64,000 nt of DNA from Magicicada septendecula (lineage: Eukaryota > Arthropoda > Insecta > Hemiptera > Cicadidae): the NCBI GenBank assembly GCA_034769895.1, contig JAWRYS010001467.1, positions 62,001 to 126,000 of the forward strand. Reading direction: 5' to 3'. Position numbers and translations under genes: made by a program. Positions 30,810 through 40,151 of this stretch are shown in pieces (the first letter of the stretch is position 1; each line of letters opens with the position of its first letter). Under the pieces are notes generated by a model. The model was given only the letters and a program-made list of their open reading frames with translations. It did not search any database and had not been told where the DNA came from.

Positions 30810-33651
30810 TGTAACATGACATAAGGTAGTGAAGATTCAATTGTATTTAATTATAAAATAAAAAGCTGAAGATAAGAGTAAGAGGCAAAAACTTATAAAC
30901 TTAAAGATCAATAACCCAGTAACCCAATAAATGACAAATGACTATTAACCTGACAATGACCTGACACAGTAGATCGGATAAAAAACCAAAGGAACCAAGA
31001 GACAATGAAGAAGCAGCCGAGACCTAAGTGCAATCAAATAATCCCAAATAATGACCAGTATATTGTAATTAAAATAATGAACTGATAATTGTAGTATATG
31101 AGATTTACCTAGGATAATAAGATTATTGGAAAGTAATAATGTCACATATATATTGTTGATAAAAGAATGTACTTATAATATAAGGTAGGGAGCTAGAAAC
31201 TAACCATACCCCAAACTAATAGTAATAATAATAGCCAAAGCCAATAAACGATGCTTTGGGCCAAACAAAAGCAATATTTAAGTAATAACTAAAAGTGATC
31301 AGAGTGATTTGGAAGTAAATTAGTTATTCATGACCATAATCACACAGTGATATAAAATAATCAGACAAATCGTGTGAATAAACAAGTGAGTAAGTTAAAA
31401 ATGTGTGTAAAATTAAATAAGTGGTGAAGTGCTAGGTATAGCATATAATGGAACAAAGTGAGAATGATAACAATTAAAGAAACCTTCTAATGAAAGGAAA
31501 AGTGCAGTGGGGGTGTAGAATAAAATATTATATAAGCAAACTATAATAAACAGATAAACAATTTTTGATAAACTGTACATTAGTAAGTAAGATTAAGCTA
31601 ATTGTGATGTTATAAATTTAGGTAACAGGATGTCAGAATTATATAATAAGGTAAGAATTAAGTTATTAGAATGAGTAGTAAATTAAGAAGGACAGACACT
31701 GTATTTAAGTGAAGGGATTAGTAGATGAGACATATCACGTAGGAACAGTTTATCAGTAGTATTGTAAGAGTTTTATTATTGTTCAAAAACCATAGAATGT
31801 AGTAGATTATAGGATAAGCAAGATAACAGTAGAGGAAAGAAAAGGTAGTTAAAAGTTATTTCAGGCTAGAACCTGACAAGGAATCTTTCATAATAAGAAT
31901 TAGAGTTAGGAATACTGATGTTTGTTGTTTGTTTTGTTTATAAAATTGTATTAGAATTACCAGATATGTTATTAAGAAATGTTAGATGGGAGTAGAATAG
32001 AATCTAGGCTCTAGGCCAAACTGTTGAATATAAATTTAGTAATTTTGAGAACAAATAATAATCCAAAGTTAAGGCAGAATATGCCAAATGGTTAAACCGA
32101 TTAAGTGAGTATTCCTAGTACCAAAATATATGGATAACAACTAATTTTGAATAAAATATATGTAAAATATAAATATGAAAAATAGTAAAAATGTAATTAG
32201 CTATTCAAAAGTGGGCATGAGGGATATCAAAATGGTCATCATGAAAAATTAGGAAGAATGGTACTCATGTAATAACTCTAGCTATTAGTATAAGATAGTA
32301 ATCTTCATTTGAAGATATTTTGGTAAATTTAGACTAAAAAAGTCGTTAAATCATAACAATGACTTAAGTTAATAACCAATGAAAATTAGCATGATTTATT
32401 AGGTAACCATAGCAACAAGAATTTTATTGCCAAAAAACCGTTAGATTTTCAGTAGTTATTATTGACCAACGCTTGGGAGTGGATCGAGGAGCTCTCGTAT
32501 TAAAATTATTATTATTAAAGTAAATTCGAACCTAATTTAAACCAGATGGAGATAACTACAATAGTCCAGGGAATCCTGAACAACATTTTGTTAATAAAAA
32601 ATTAATTAACAAACCATAATTATCTGAAGAAGACGGAACGACGCAGTGAAGAAGAGAGACGACAACGGACACCAAATGAGGATCATTGGGACATCTTAAT
32701 AGAGGAAGACGGACGACAACTGAAGGAATACGAGGCCTGAGTCAGCGAGGAGAAACATCGAGACGAGGGAAATAAACTTCTGGAGAGTAGAAGAAGACGA
32801 CAGCCCAGGAGTTATCCATAGAAGAAGACGACATCAGGATCTTCAGCAGGAAAACCGATGAGTATAAACATTATCCCATAATCGAATTCACAATTTTTTG
32901 GTCAGAATTAATAAATAACTATTTCACTTCACTGATCACTATTCCGAGTCAAAAATAAATGCTTTGTTAAATTCACTATTTAAACTTTAATCGATTAGCA
33001 ATTATTAAAAGTAAAATATAATAAATAATTGACGAACCTTTTGATAACTAAATTTGACAAACGAAACCTAACCCAAAATTTCTTTACAAGTTTTCATTGG
33101 TAATTACTTAATTGAATATAATGAGATATTAATTTGTTTATGTAATTAGTATTAAGAATTGTTATAACTTTGTGTGTGTTAGCCGTAAGTATATATTTCT
33201 GTAGCCGAAAGGACTTTAACACCCCTGAGAAAAATCATATATATAACTGTAAATTAACGTCAGAGTAACTTGTATACAAACACTGAACTGAGCAAGTACC
33301 AACCGAACAAGTGTAATAGTCGGTGCAGAAAACGAATTTGATGTACTATAAAGTAATTGAAATATTCTAAAAGGTTAATAAATGTTCTCAATCTGCAATT
33401 CTGTATGTTTGATTCAATTAATTTATAATAACAACTAAGAGTTATTGAAGTGAAGCGTTAAAGCAAAACGCTAGCCGAGTCAACACTGCAGAAAGCCGTG
33501 CGCCAATCAGGTGGCGAGGCGGCAACGTTTGAATGCAGCAGAGCGAAATACGGTTTACCCGTAAACGTAAGAGAAGTTACATTTTGACACGATTAACACT
33601 AAATAACATTATTATTAAAACTTTACAACCCCATGTAAACGTTTAGTAACA
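30810..33651 (+). repeat. Family A LTR 1
   Basis: 2842 bp, TGTAACATGA...TTTAGTAACA. The right end is set by the primer site that follows, not by loss of similarity. It includes a purine-rich GAAGACGAC block (about 32630-32860) and AATAAA at 33378-33383. Unusually long for an insect gypsy-type LTR. The 66-codon minus-strand frame at 30945 is in every copy but has no protein features. Confidence 0.85.
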
Positions 33652-33654
33652 AAG

Positions 33655-33672
33655 TGGCGCGCCAACTAGTAG
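33655..33672 (+). other. Primer binding site, family A copy 1
   Basis: TGGCGCGCCAACTAGTAG starts three bases after the LTR end. The same site follows LTR 2 (42997) and LTR 3 (52340). tRNA not identified. Confidence 0.55.
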
Positions 33673-33733
33673 GGCTAGAATAGTTAAGGAAACATATCTT
33701 TAAACTTTACAGATTCTAGCGGCGACTACAGAA

Positions 33734-35698
33734 ATGGAACCGGCAAAAATCGGGACGAGACACCAGACGTTGCTACGCGAAAAGGAGGCGGAAGAGGAAG
33801 CAAGGAGATTAGAAAAGGAGATCGAGAAAGGTGCCAGAATGGAGGAAAAGGAAATAACTTCAGTGGAAGATGTGGAAGAATTGTTAGCCCCAGCAGAGCC
33901 AACTAGAACCACGGAAGAAACGAAGATGGATAGATTGATGGAAATGTTTCAAAGAATGGAGAAGAATATGGAAGAACGAAGGAAGGAGGACAAGCAGGAA
34001 GGAAGAGAAACATTAAAACAAGAATTAAAACGAAATAACGAAGAATTGAGTAAGAAGTTTGAGTCAATTGATGACAATTTCAAGAAAATGGACAAGAAGT
34101 TTGAAGATAATTCCAAGAAACAGAATGAAAAACTAGACAAGAAGTTTGAATCATTAAATGAAACCCTGACACAGACGTTGAAGGAGGAGAATAAATTGAT
34201 TAGTGAAAAGATAGAGAGAAGTAATGAGAAAACCAGTGAAGCCTTGAGACTAATGAAAGAAGATATCGAGACACTGAATGATAAAATTGAATATAACCAA
34301 GATACATTACAGCAACAGTTGACGGAGTACAGACAAGAACTGAAACAAACTGTAATGGAAACGGAAGAGAAGATAGAGAAAACCAGCGAAGTAGTGATGC
34401 AAGTCCGAGAAGAAATTTTAATCAAGGTGAATGAAGTTGAAGGCGAAGGTAAGAGGAGAGTTGAAGGACTACAAAAGGAAACCAAGAACAAATTAGAACA
34501 AATACAAACCAGAGTAGAAGAGAACTATAGCAGATTGGACGCGTCAGTGAGTGAAGTGAAGGACACCACAACCGCCCAAGAAGGGAAAATAGCTGAATTT
34601 AGGGCTAGAGAGCTACGCCTACAGGAGGAGATCAACGCATTGAAGGATCGACCAATCATGACTTCACATGTATTATGTAGCGAAAACAGAGAGACAATAA
34701 ACTTTAAAAACTATAAACGCAACCCAATTGAGTTTATAGAACGAGTAGAGGAGAACTTAGCCCGAACCAGAGAAACAAGGTGGACGGTAATCAAGAGCAT
34801 GATAGATGACATGTTCAAAGAAGTCCATGATAATTGGTGGACGGCGGTGAGACCAGACATAAATAATTTCAACGAGTTCAAGAAATTATTCAAAGACAAA
34901 TACTGGTCGGAGGCGACTCAGCACGTGGTGAGAAACAACATAAGCAATGGCAGATTCGACCCTTACCTAGGACAGTCACCAACCGCTTACTTTTTAGGTA
35001 AGGTAAGCATAGCAAGGAACCTCGAACCCAACATTCCGGAAGAATGCCTAGTGACGCAATTGGCATATCACTACGACGGTGAGATCACAAAAAGCCGTTT
35101 AAGTGGACGAATTAAAACTATACAAGAGATGGCCGCATTATTGGGAGAGTATGAGCGGGAGAAACATTATGTCTTGAACAGACAGAAGAACTCACCAAAC
35201 TACAGGAATTATGACAACCGGAATCAACCAAGTGGGCCACAAGGAAACCACACCCCGGCCAATCATCCGCCATCCAACCCCAATAATTATCGAGGGTTCC
35301 GTAACCAAAACAACAACAATAATTACCCAAGAAACCATAATCAGAATTACCCCAATAATAATAACAATGTAAACCATCCTTACAACAGGGGAAATAACCA
35401 AAATGCAGGTGGTTATAACAGACCAAATAATCAGTACCATAATAATAACCTGTCGACACAGAATCAAACATACAGACGACGGGTAAACTATGTAAATGCA
35501 GAAGGTAGAAATGACGGGAGACGCAATTATAGAAGACCGAGGAGTCGGAGTGCCGAAGAGAACAGAAGAAGTCGAGAACAAATAACTCGTAATGACCACT
35601 CGATTGAGAGAAGGCAAAACACGGAGAATAATCACCCCGTCAGAACAGAGGACCGCGCCGAAGGCAACGGCCAGCATTTAAACGAGCAGCGGCAGTGA
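33734..35698 (+). CDS. gag: Family A Gag, copy 1
   Basis: 654 codons from ATG 33734 (gaaATGG), 80 bases after the primer site. Residues 1-310 are a very long charged coiled coil with KKFE heptads. Residues about 314-475 are the capsid, with the FKDKYWSEATQ block near 384 that matches family D's FRNKYWSE. Residues about 489-575 are Asn-rich and disordered. Residues 580-654 are Arg/Ser/Gln-rich and basic. No CCHC knuckle or other zinc finger is present, so RNA binding presumably falls to the basic tail. The stop (TGA 35696-35698) lies 12 bases after a TTTAAAC slippery heptamer, and pol lies in the -1 frame. The 180- and 161-codon frames on the opposite strand are shadows of this gene. Confidence 0.88.
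   Translation: MEPAKIGTRHQTLLREKEAEEEARRLEKEIEKGARMEEKEITSVEDVEELLAPAEPTRTTEETKMDRLMEMFQRMEKNMEERRKEDKQEGRETLKQELKRNNEELSKKFESIDDNFKKMDKKFEDNSKKQNEKLDKKFESLNETLTQTLKEENKLISEKIERSNEKTSEALRLMKEDIETLNDKIEYNQDTLQQQLTEYRQELKQTVMETEEKIEKTSEVVMQVREEILIKVNEVEGEGKRRVEGLQKETKNKLEQIQTRVEENYSRLDASVSEVKDTTTAQEGKIAEFRARELRLQEEINALKDRPIMTSHVLCSENRETINFKNYKRNPIEFIERVEENLARTRETRWTVIKSMIDDMFKEVHDNWWTAVRPDINNFNEFKKLFKDKYWSEATQHVVRNNISNGRFDPYLGQSPTAYFLGKVSIARNLEPNIPEECLVTQLAYHYDGEITKSRLSGRIKTIQEMAALLGEYEREKHYVLNRQKNSPNYRNYDNRNQPSGPQGNHTPANHPPSNPNNYRGFRNQNNNNNYPRNHNQNYPNNNNNVNHPYNRGNNQNAGGYNRPNNQYHNNNLSTQNQTYRRRVNYVNAEGRNDGRRNYRRPRSRSAEENRRSREQITRNDHSIERRQNTENNHPVRTEDRAEGNGQHLNEQRQ
35677..35683 (+). promoter_or_regulatory. 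-1 ribosomal frameshift site TTTAAAC, gag-pol of copy 1
   Basis: T TTA AAC is in the correct phase: TTA and AAC are gag codons (His-Leu-Asn). A -1 slip here enters the pol frame (…KRAAAVRIPQ), bypassing the gag TGA at 35696. U UUA AAC is one of the most efficient known -1 slippery sequences. I did not identify a clear downstream pseudoknot. Confidence 0.75.
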
Positions 35699-37920
35699 GA
35701 ATACCACAGGACCCATCACTGATCCGATCTATTGGGTTAATAACTACACAGACAGACGAGACGAATGACAATACTATTATAATAATTCAGAACCATTATC
35801 TGAAAAATATCCGAGAGGAGCTTATGGAAGAAAATTCCTCATTGATCAAGCACCCGGATAATGAAATTGCCTATGTTACCGCTAAAGTATATAATGTAAA
35901 TATAAAATTTATGATCGACACAGGAGCAAATGTGTCTCTAATTGATATAAACATGTACGACAAAATTCAAAAAGAGAGTAAGACCAGCTTACCAACGTTA
36001 CCAATAAGTAACATTATTTTAATTGGAGCCACTGGGAGGCAAAATAAGACAATTAAGAGACAAGTGTCTCTAGAAGTCATAAGTAATGGTGAGACACTGC
36101 CTATGATATTTTTAATTGCTCACAACTTGCCATTTGACATTCTAATTGGTTGTGACATATTGAGAAAGTACTCTGCAGTTATCGATATGGAATTATCTAA
36201 AGTAACCATGAAATATGAAGGCAGAGAATGGGTAGCTGAATTAACTGGCAGCAAGGGGGTCCTACCAGTAAGTAAAATATACAGCATAAGAACAGTTTGT
36301 GATTCACCAGACCGGAGGTGGGAAGTGAAGCCGGACAGTCAAGTAAATAATGACATTCTATGGCATCGGAAATTGGAGGAAATCCGACAATTCCGAGGAA
36401 CCCAAGATGGGAATCCATTGACAGAGCAAGAGGTGGAGAAGTTAATAAGAATTTACAACAAGTACCGACATGTATTTTCCGACCAACCAGGAAAGGTACG
36501 GGGGTATCAATGCGAGTTGAGATTTAAAGAAGTGGCCAATTTCAATAAAAAATCCTATCCCATAGCGTATGCAGCCAAGGAAGCAGTGCGCACAGAAATT
36601 AGTAAAATGATGGAGGAAGACATCATAGAATATAGTTGTTCGCAGTACACCAGTCCTGTAGTTGCTGTTACGAAAAAGGATGGAAGAGTATGCTTGTGTC
36701 TCGACGCTCAAGAAATAAATAAAATACTGATCAACGACAGGACATCTCCTGGCGAGATTGAGGAGATCCTCAAGAAGTTCCATGGAACGCAATTTATCAG
36801 CACCTGGGATACGGTCTGTGGGTACTGGCAAGTAGAACTGCACCCAGCCAGCCGAAAATACGTAGCGTTCATATTTGAAGGCAGGAACTACCAGTTCAAG
36901 CGACTACCTTTTGGGCTGGTAAACTCAGTAGCAATATTTGTTCGCTGCATGGACCAGATACTGGGTCCTGAAACTATGAGCTATACCACTGTACATGTTG
37001 ATGATCTGCTGATCACTTCATCAAATTGGGAGGAGCATTGCATGAGAGTTGAAAAAGTGTTAGAAAAATTATCCATTAACAATGTGACATTAAAACTAGA
37101 GAAGTCTAAGCTGATAGCAGCAGAAGTCCAATTCCTTGGATTCAACCTGTCACGACAAGGGATAACACCATCAACCGATAAAGTAGATGCCATTCAACGT
37201 TTTCCTACCCCTAAAAATAAGAAACAGTTACAGTCGTTTCTGGCCATCTGTAACTACTACAGAAAGTTCCAGCAAAATTATTCAGAGCTGACTACTAAAC
37301 TATCACCACAGCTGTCATCCAAAAACAAGTGGATGTGGGGCCCAGAACAGGAAACAATCTTCAACACTATCAAAAAACACTTCCTCGACACTATCATGTT
37401 AAACCATCTCGATTTCAATAGACCCTTTTACATGAACTGTGACGCAAGCGACATTCGCTTGGGATCGGTGCTTTACCAAGAAGACAAAGATGGAAACCAC
37501 CAAGTAATAAGCTTCGCCAGCCGAACATTAAACCAATGTGAGCGCAATTATCATGTAACAGAAAAAGAACTGTTGAGTGTGGTCTTTTCTTGTGGAAAAT
37601 TTCGGACTTACATACTTGGATATCCTATCACCGTGCGTACCGACCATAAATCCATTTCCTTTTTGAAGAACTGCAAACTCAGCCATGGTCGATTAGCCAG
37701 ATGGATTCTTGCTCTCCAAGAATATCACATCAACTGGGAGTATATCCCTGGTAGCAAAAACACAGCAGCTGATGTGCTATCACGGATTAACACAGAACAA
37801 CAAACCTTCGATGGAGAAAAGGAGACCATTGTGAAGGTATTTAACATCATGAAAAATAACGCTGATCTAGAAGTGATAGTGAACAAAGTGATACAACACC
37901 AGAAAGTGGTACAAAATTAA
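35695..37920 (+). CDS. pol: Family A Pol, copy 1, protease to RNase H (frameshifted end)
   Basis: The frame begins upstream of 35695 and is entered by frameshifting; the GTG at 35695 is not a start. Protease: MIDTGANVSLID near residue 72 and ILIGCDIL near 150. RT: KKDGRVCLCLDAQEIN, YWQVEL, FKRLPFGLVNS, and the active site HVDD (canonical YVDD) in TTVHVDDLLI near residue 430; then LQSFLAICNYYRKF, where FLG is usual. RNase H: NCDASDIRLGS, TEKELLSVVF, RTDHKS, AADVLSR. A one-base deletion near 37909, relative to the other copies, causes a stop at 37918-37920. The first RT motif has LDAQ where the other copies have LDAR. Confidence 0.87.
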   Translation: MRIPQDPSLIRSIGLITTQTDETNDNTIIIIQNHYLKNIREELMEENSSLIKHPDNEIAYVTAKVYNVNIKFMIDTGANVSLIDINMYDKIQKESKTSLPTLPISNIILIGATGRQNKTIKRQVSLEVISNGETLPMIFLIAHNLPFDILIGCDILRKYSAVIDMELSKVTMKYEGREWVAELTGSKGVLPVSKIYSIRTVCDSPDRRWEVKPDSQVNNDILWHRKLEEIRQFRGTQDGNPLTEQEVEKLIRIYNKYRHVFSDQPGKVRGYQCELRFKEVANFNKKSYPIAYAAKEAVRTEISKMMEEDIIEYSCSQYTSPVVAVTKKDGRVCLCLDAQEINKILINDRTSPGEIEEILKKFHGTQFISTWDTVCGYWQVELHPASRKYVAFIFEGRNYQFKRLPFGLVNSVAIFVRCMDQILGPETMSYTTVHVDDLLITSSNWEEHCMRVEKVLEKLSINNVTLKLEKSKLIAAEVQFLGFNLSRQGITPSTDKVDAIQRFPTPKNKKQLQSFLAICNYYRKFQQNYSELTTKLSPQLSSKNKWMWGPEQETIFNTIKKHFLDTIMLNHLDFNRPFYMNCDASDIRLGSVLYQEDKDGNHQVISFASRTLNQCERNYHVTEKELLSVVFSCGKFRTYILGYPITVRTDHKSISFLKNCKLSHGRLARWILALQEYHINWEYIPGSKNTAADVLSRINTEQQTFDGEKETIVKVFNIMKNNADLEVIVNKVIQHQKVVQN

Positions 37921-38894
37921 ATCAAATCCGAGAGAGACTAGATCGACAGGAAGAAAAAGCAACTCAGTACTATTGCGTTCATGAAGATATTTTGTTTGTT
38001 AAAACTAAACCCAACCAGAATACGTGGAAACTGTTGATACCTAAAGAAACCGCAACTGAGATCATAATGGAGTACCACCTCAGGTACGGACACATGGGAG
38101 CATTGAAGGTGACAAAAGCATTAGAAGAGCACACATATCTGAAAGACATTAACCGGAGGGTGAGCAAGACCATAAAAAACTGTCACGTATGCCAGCTTGT
38201 TAAATGCAACAACGACAGAAAGGAAGGAATAATGCAACCAATAACCTCTACAAATAAAATGGAACGAGTCTTCTTAGACATATGTGGACCTATGCCACAA
38301 AGTGGAGGTAGAATGCAGCACAAATTCATAATCATTATAATGGACCATTACTCAAAATTTATTAAATTATACCCAATTAACCGTGCTACTACAAACAAGG
38401 TATTGAACGTTATCACACAGAGATACATCACTGAGGTGGGGAGTCCCATGAATATTATCACTGACCATGGTACTCAATTCCGAGGAAGACGATGGAAAGA
38501 CACATTAATGGATCTGGGTATCCGAACATACAAGACTTCAATTTACCACCCGAACAGCAACCCAGCGGAAAGAGTGCTCCGTGAAGTTGGGAGGATTCTT
38601 CGTATATACTGTCACGACCAGCAACGTAAGTGGAGCGAATACCTCGAAGCCACTGAAAATTTCATAAATCTCGCCTATCATGAATCCATTAAGGATACCC
38701 CTTACACCATCATGTACGGAAAACCACCACCTCGAGCCATAGAAGAACTTGTCAATTTCCCCACCAATCCAATATACCAATTTGATAACGCCAAATTCTA
38801 TAGTAAGATAGCGGAGCAAACAGAAAAGAAAAGGCTAAATATCATAAAATGCAACCGAAGGCAATCCGGTACAGTGAAGGAGAAAAGGTATTAA
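37921..38894 (+). pseudogene. pol: Family A integrase, copy 1, detached by the frameshift
   Basis: Continues the polyprotein in another frame. It holds the HHCC zinc module (YHLRYGH...CHVCQL), then the catalytic triad: Asp in FLDICGPMPQ, Asp in IITDHGTQF, Glu in NSNPAERVLREVG. The last part of the enzyme, the GPY-type C-terminal module, lies in yet another frame (38849-39091), as in all copies. Sequence is otherwise the same as in copies 2 and 3. Confidence 0.82.
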
Positions 38895-39091
38895 TACGAA
38901 ACCGAGAATTACCAAGTTCCAGAGAGGGAATCACAAAGAAATTACTGTTATTATATAATGGACCCTATCTCATATTGAAGGATAACAAAAATAATACCTA
39001 TGTCATAAGTGAAATCACAACTAAAAAGATAAAAGGGACTTATAACCAGTCTTCTTTAAAAAAGTATTATGAACCAGTGTCAGAAAATTAA
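38849..39091 (+). CDS. Integrase C-terminal GPY-like module, copy 1, overlapping frame
   Basis: 80 codons from ATG 38849, overlapping the preceding frame by 46 bases. EGEKVLIRN then LYNGPYLI is the small SH3-like GPY module found at the end of gypsy integrases; in family D the homologous segment is fused to integrase. The frame is already open from about 38811, so a shift within GAAAAGAAAAGG could join the two. The arrangement is identical in all three copies. Confidence 0.65.
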   Translation: MQPKAIRYSEGEKVLIRNRELPSSREGITKKLLLLYNGPYLILKDNKNNTYVISEITTKKIKGTYNQSSLKKYYEPVSEN

Positions 39092-40083
39092 AGAGAATTT
39101 TGAAAGTAAAAATTATCAAAATTCAAAAATAAATGTAAGCACAACTTACAATAAGTATTTGATTGGAACTATTATTATTATAAATGAAAGGGAATTTAGA
39201 AGAAAGATAAGCTAAATTCAAAACAAAGTAAGGCTAAACTTACGACCAAGTGTGAAACAAAATGTGTAAACACATGTAAATTTGAAAATATGTATAATGA
39301 AATATCATAAAAATTGAGATATAAAATAATTAAATGTTACACAAATAATGATGATGCTACATAACATCATTAACCAACCCTATCACAAAAAGGGGATAAA
39401 TAAAAATTAATGTTTCACAAAAGAAGAGACAAAACAATCAAATAAAAAATAACACTGACAGATTAACTGAACTATCAATGAAAAAATCTAAGTGAGCCAA
39501 AACCAGCTACAATGTTAATTTTAAATATCAATGAGCATTAAAGTGATGACAAATAGAATCACTACCATATAAAATAAGCTAGTAAAACAATGCAAAATGC
39601 CTATTAAATATCGCCATAAGCTTAAACAAAGGAATCCAAATAAGTTATTGAGATGAAAAAGTCATGAAATGTATAAAAGAGAGAATAATTAATCCCAAAA
39701 GTGTTTTATTGTATTAATATTATGTGAGTCGGAAATGAACGACTATTATTATAATTATTATGAATATTATTATATGATGATTTTATGTTGAGATAGGTCC
39801 AACAATTATTTATGTTATTGAGCAGATAGGCAAGGCATCTGAACTCAAAATGTGTATAAATGGATAGCAGAGTAATAGAGCCACACGTGCCCTCTGGCTA
39901 GTACCAATTTATATGAAGGAGAGAGAAGAAAAATTTTAGGGAAATAGAACATAAAAGGGAATAATAAAGAAAGAAAATAATACCAATTATCATATTATGA
40001 ACCATGACTTAATAAAGAATGAATACAGAAGAAGTAGCGATGGACGAATTCCTGAATCATAACAACTTGATAAAGTAAACTAT
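39092..40083 (+). other. Family A 3' non-coding region, copy 1
   Basis: About 1 kb, AT-rich, no ORF on either strand. Repeated in copies 2 (48435-49426) and 3 (57779-58770). No envelope gene is present. Confidence 0.7.
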
Positions 40084-40133
40084 ATTGATGATTTCAGAAA
40101 AAATCTAATAATCTTTGTTTCGAAATAATCAAT
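40084..40133 (+). promoter_or_regulatory. Pre-LTR hairpin, family A copy 1
   Basis: ATTGATGATTTC (40084-40095) pairs with GAAATAATCAAT (40122-40133) over 12 positions with one G.A mismatch, 18 bases before the LTR. Repeated at 49427-49476 and 58771-58820. It occupies the same place as the TTCG hairpins of B, D and E, though the sequence is unrelated apart from the ATTGA edge. The polypurine tract between hairpin and LTR is weak. Confidence 0.5.
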
Positions 40134-40151
40134 TTTGGTGGCGATGCATTA

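Noticed and set aside
33949..34491. Long minus-strand open frames opposite family A gag, also at 43291-43833 and 52634-53176 (180 codons each), and 161-186 codon frames near 35192, 44534 and 53803
   Set aside because: They mirror the heptad and Asn-rich codons of gag; the Ser/Leu/Phe and Ile/Val-rich compositions are those of antisense low-complexity DNA. Presence in all copies follows from copy identity.
35695..35697. GTG as a start codon of family A pol
   Set aside because: Not a plausible eukaryotic start; the open frame extends upstream and is entered by the -1 site at 35677.
39092..40151. An envelope gene after family A pol
   Set aside because: No ORF of useful length, signal peptide or membrane segment in the region of any copy.
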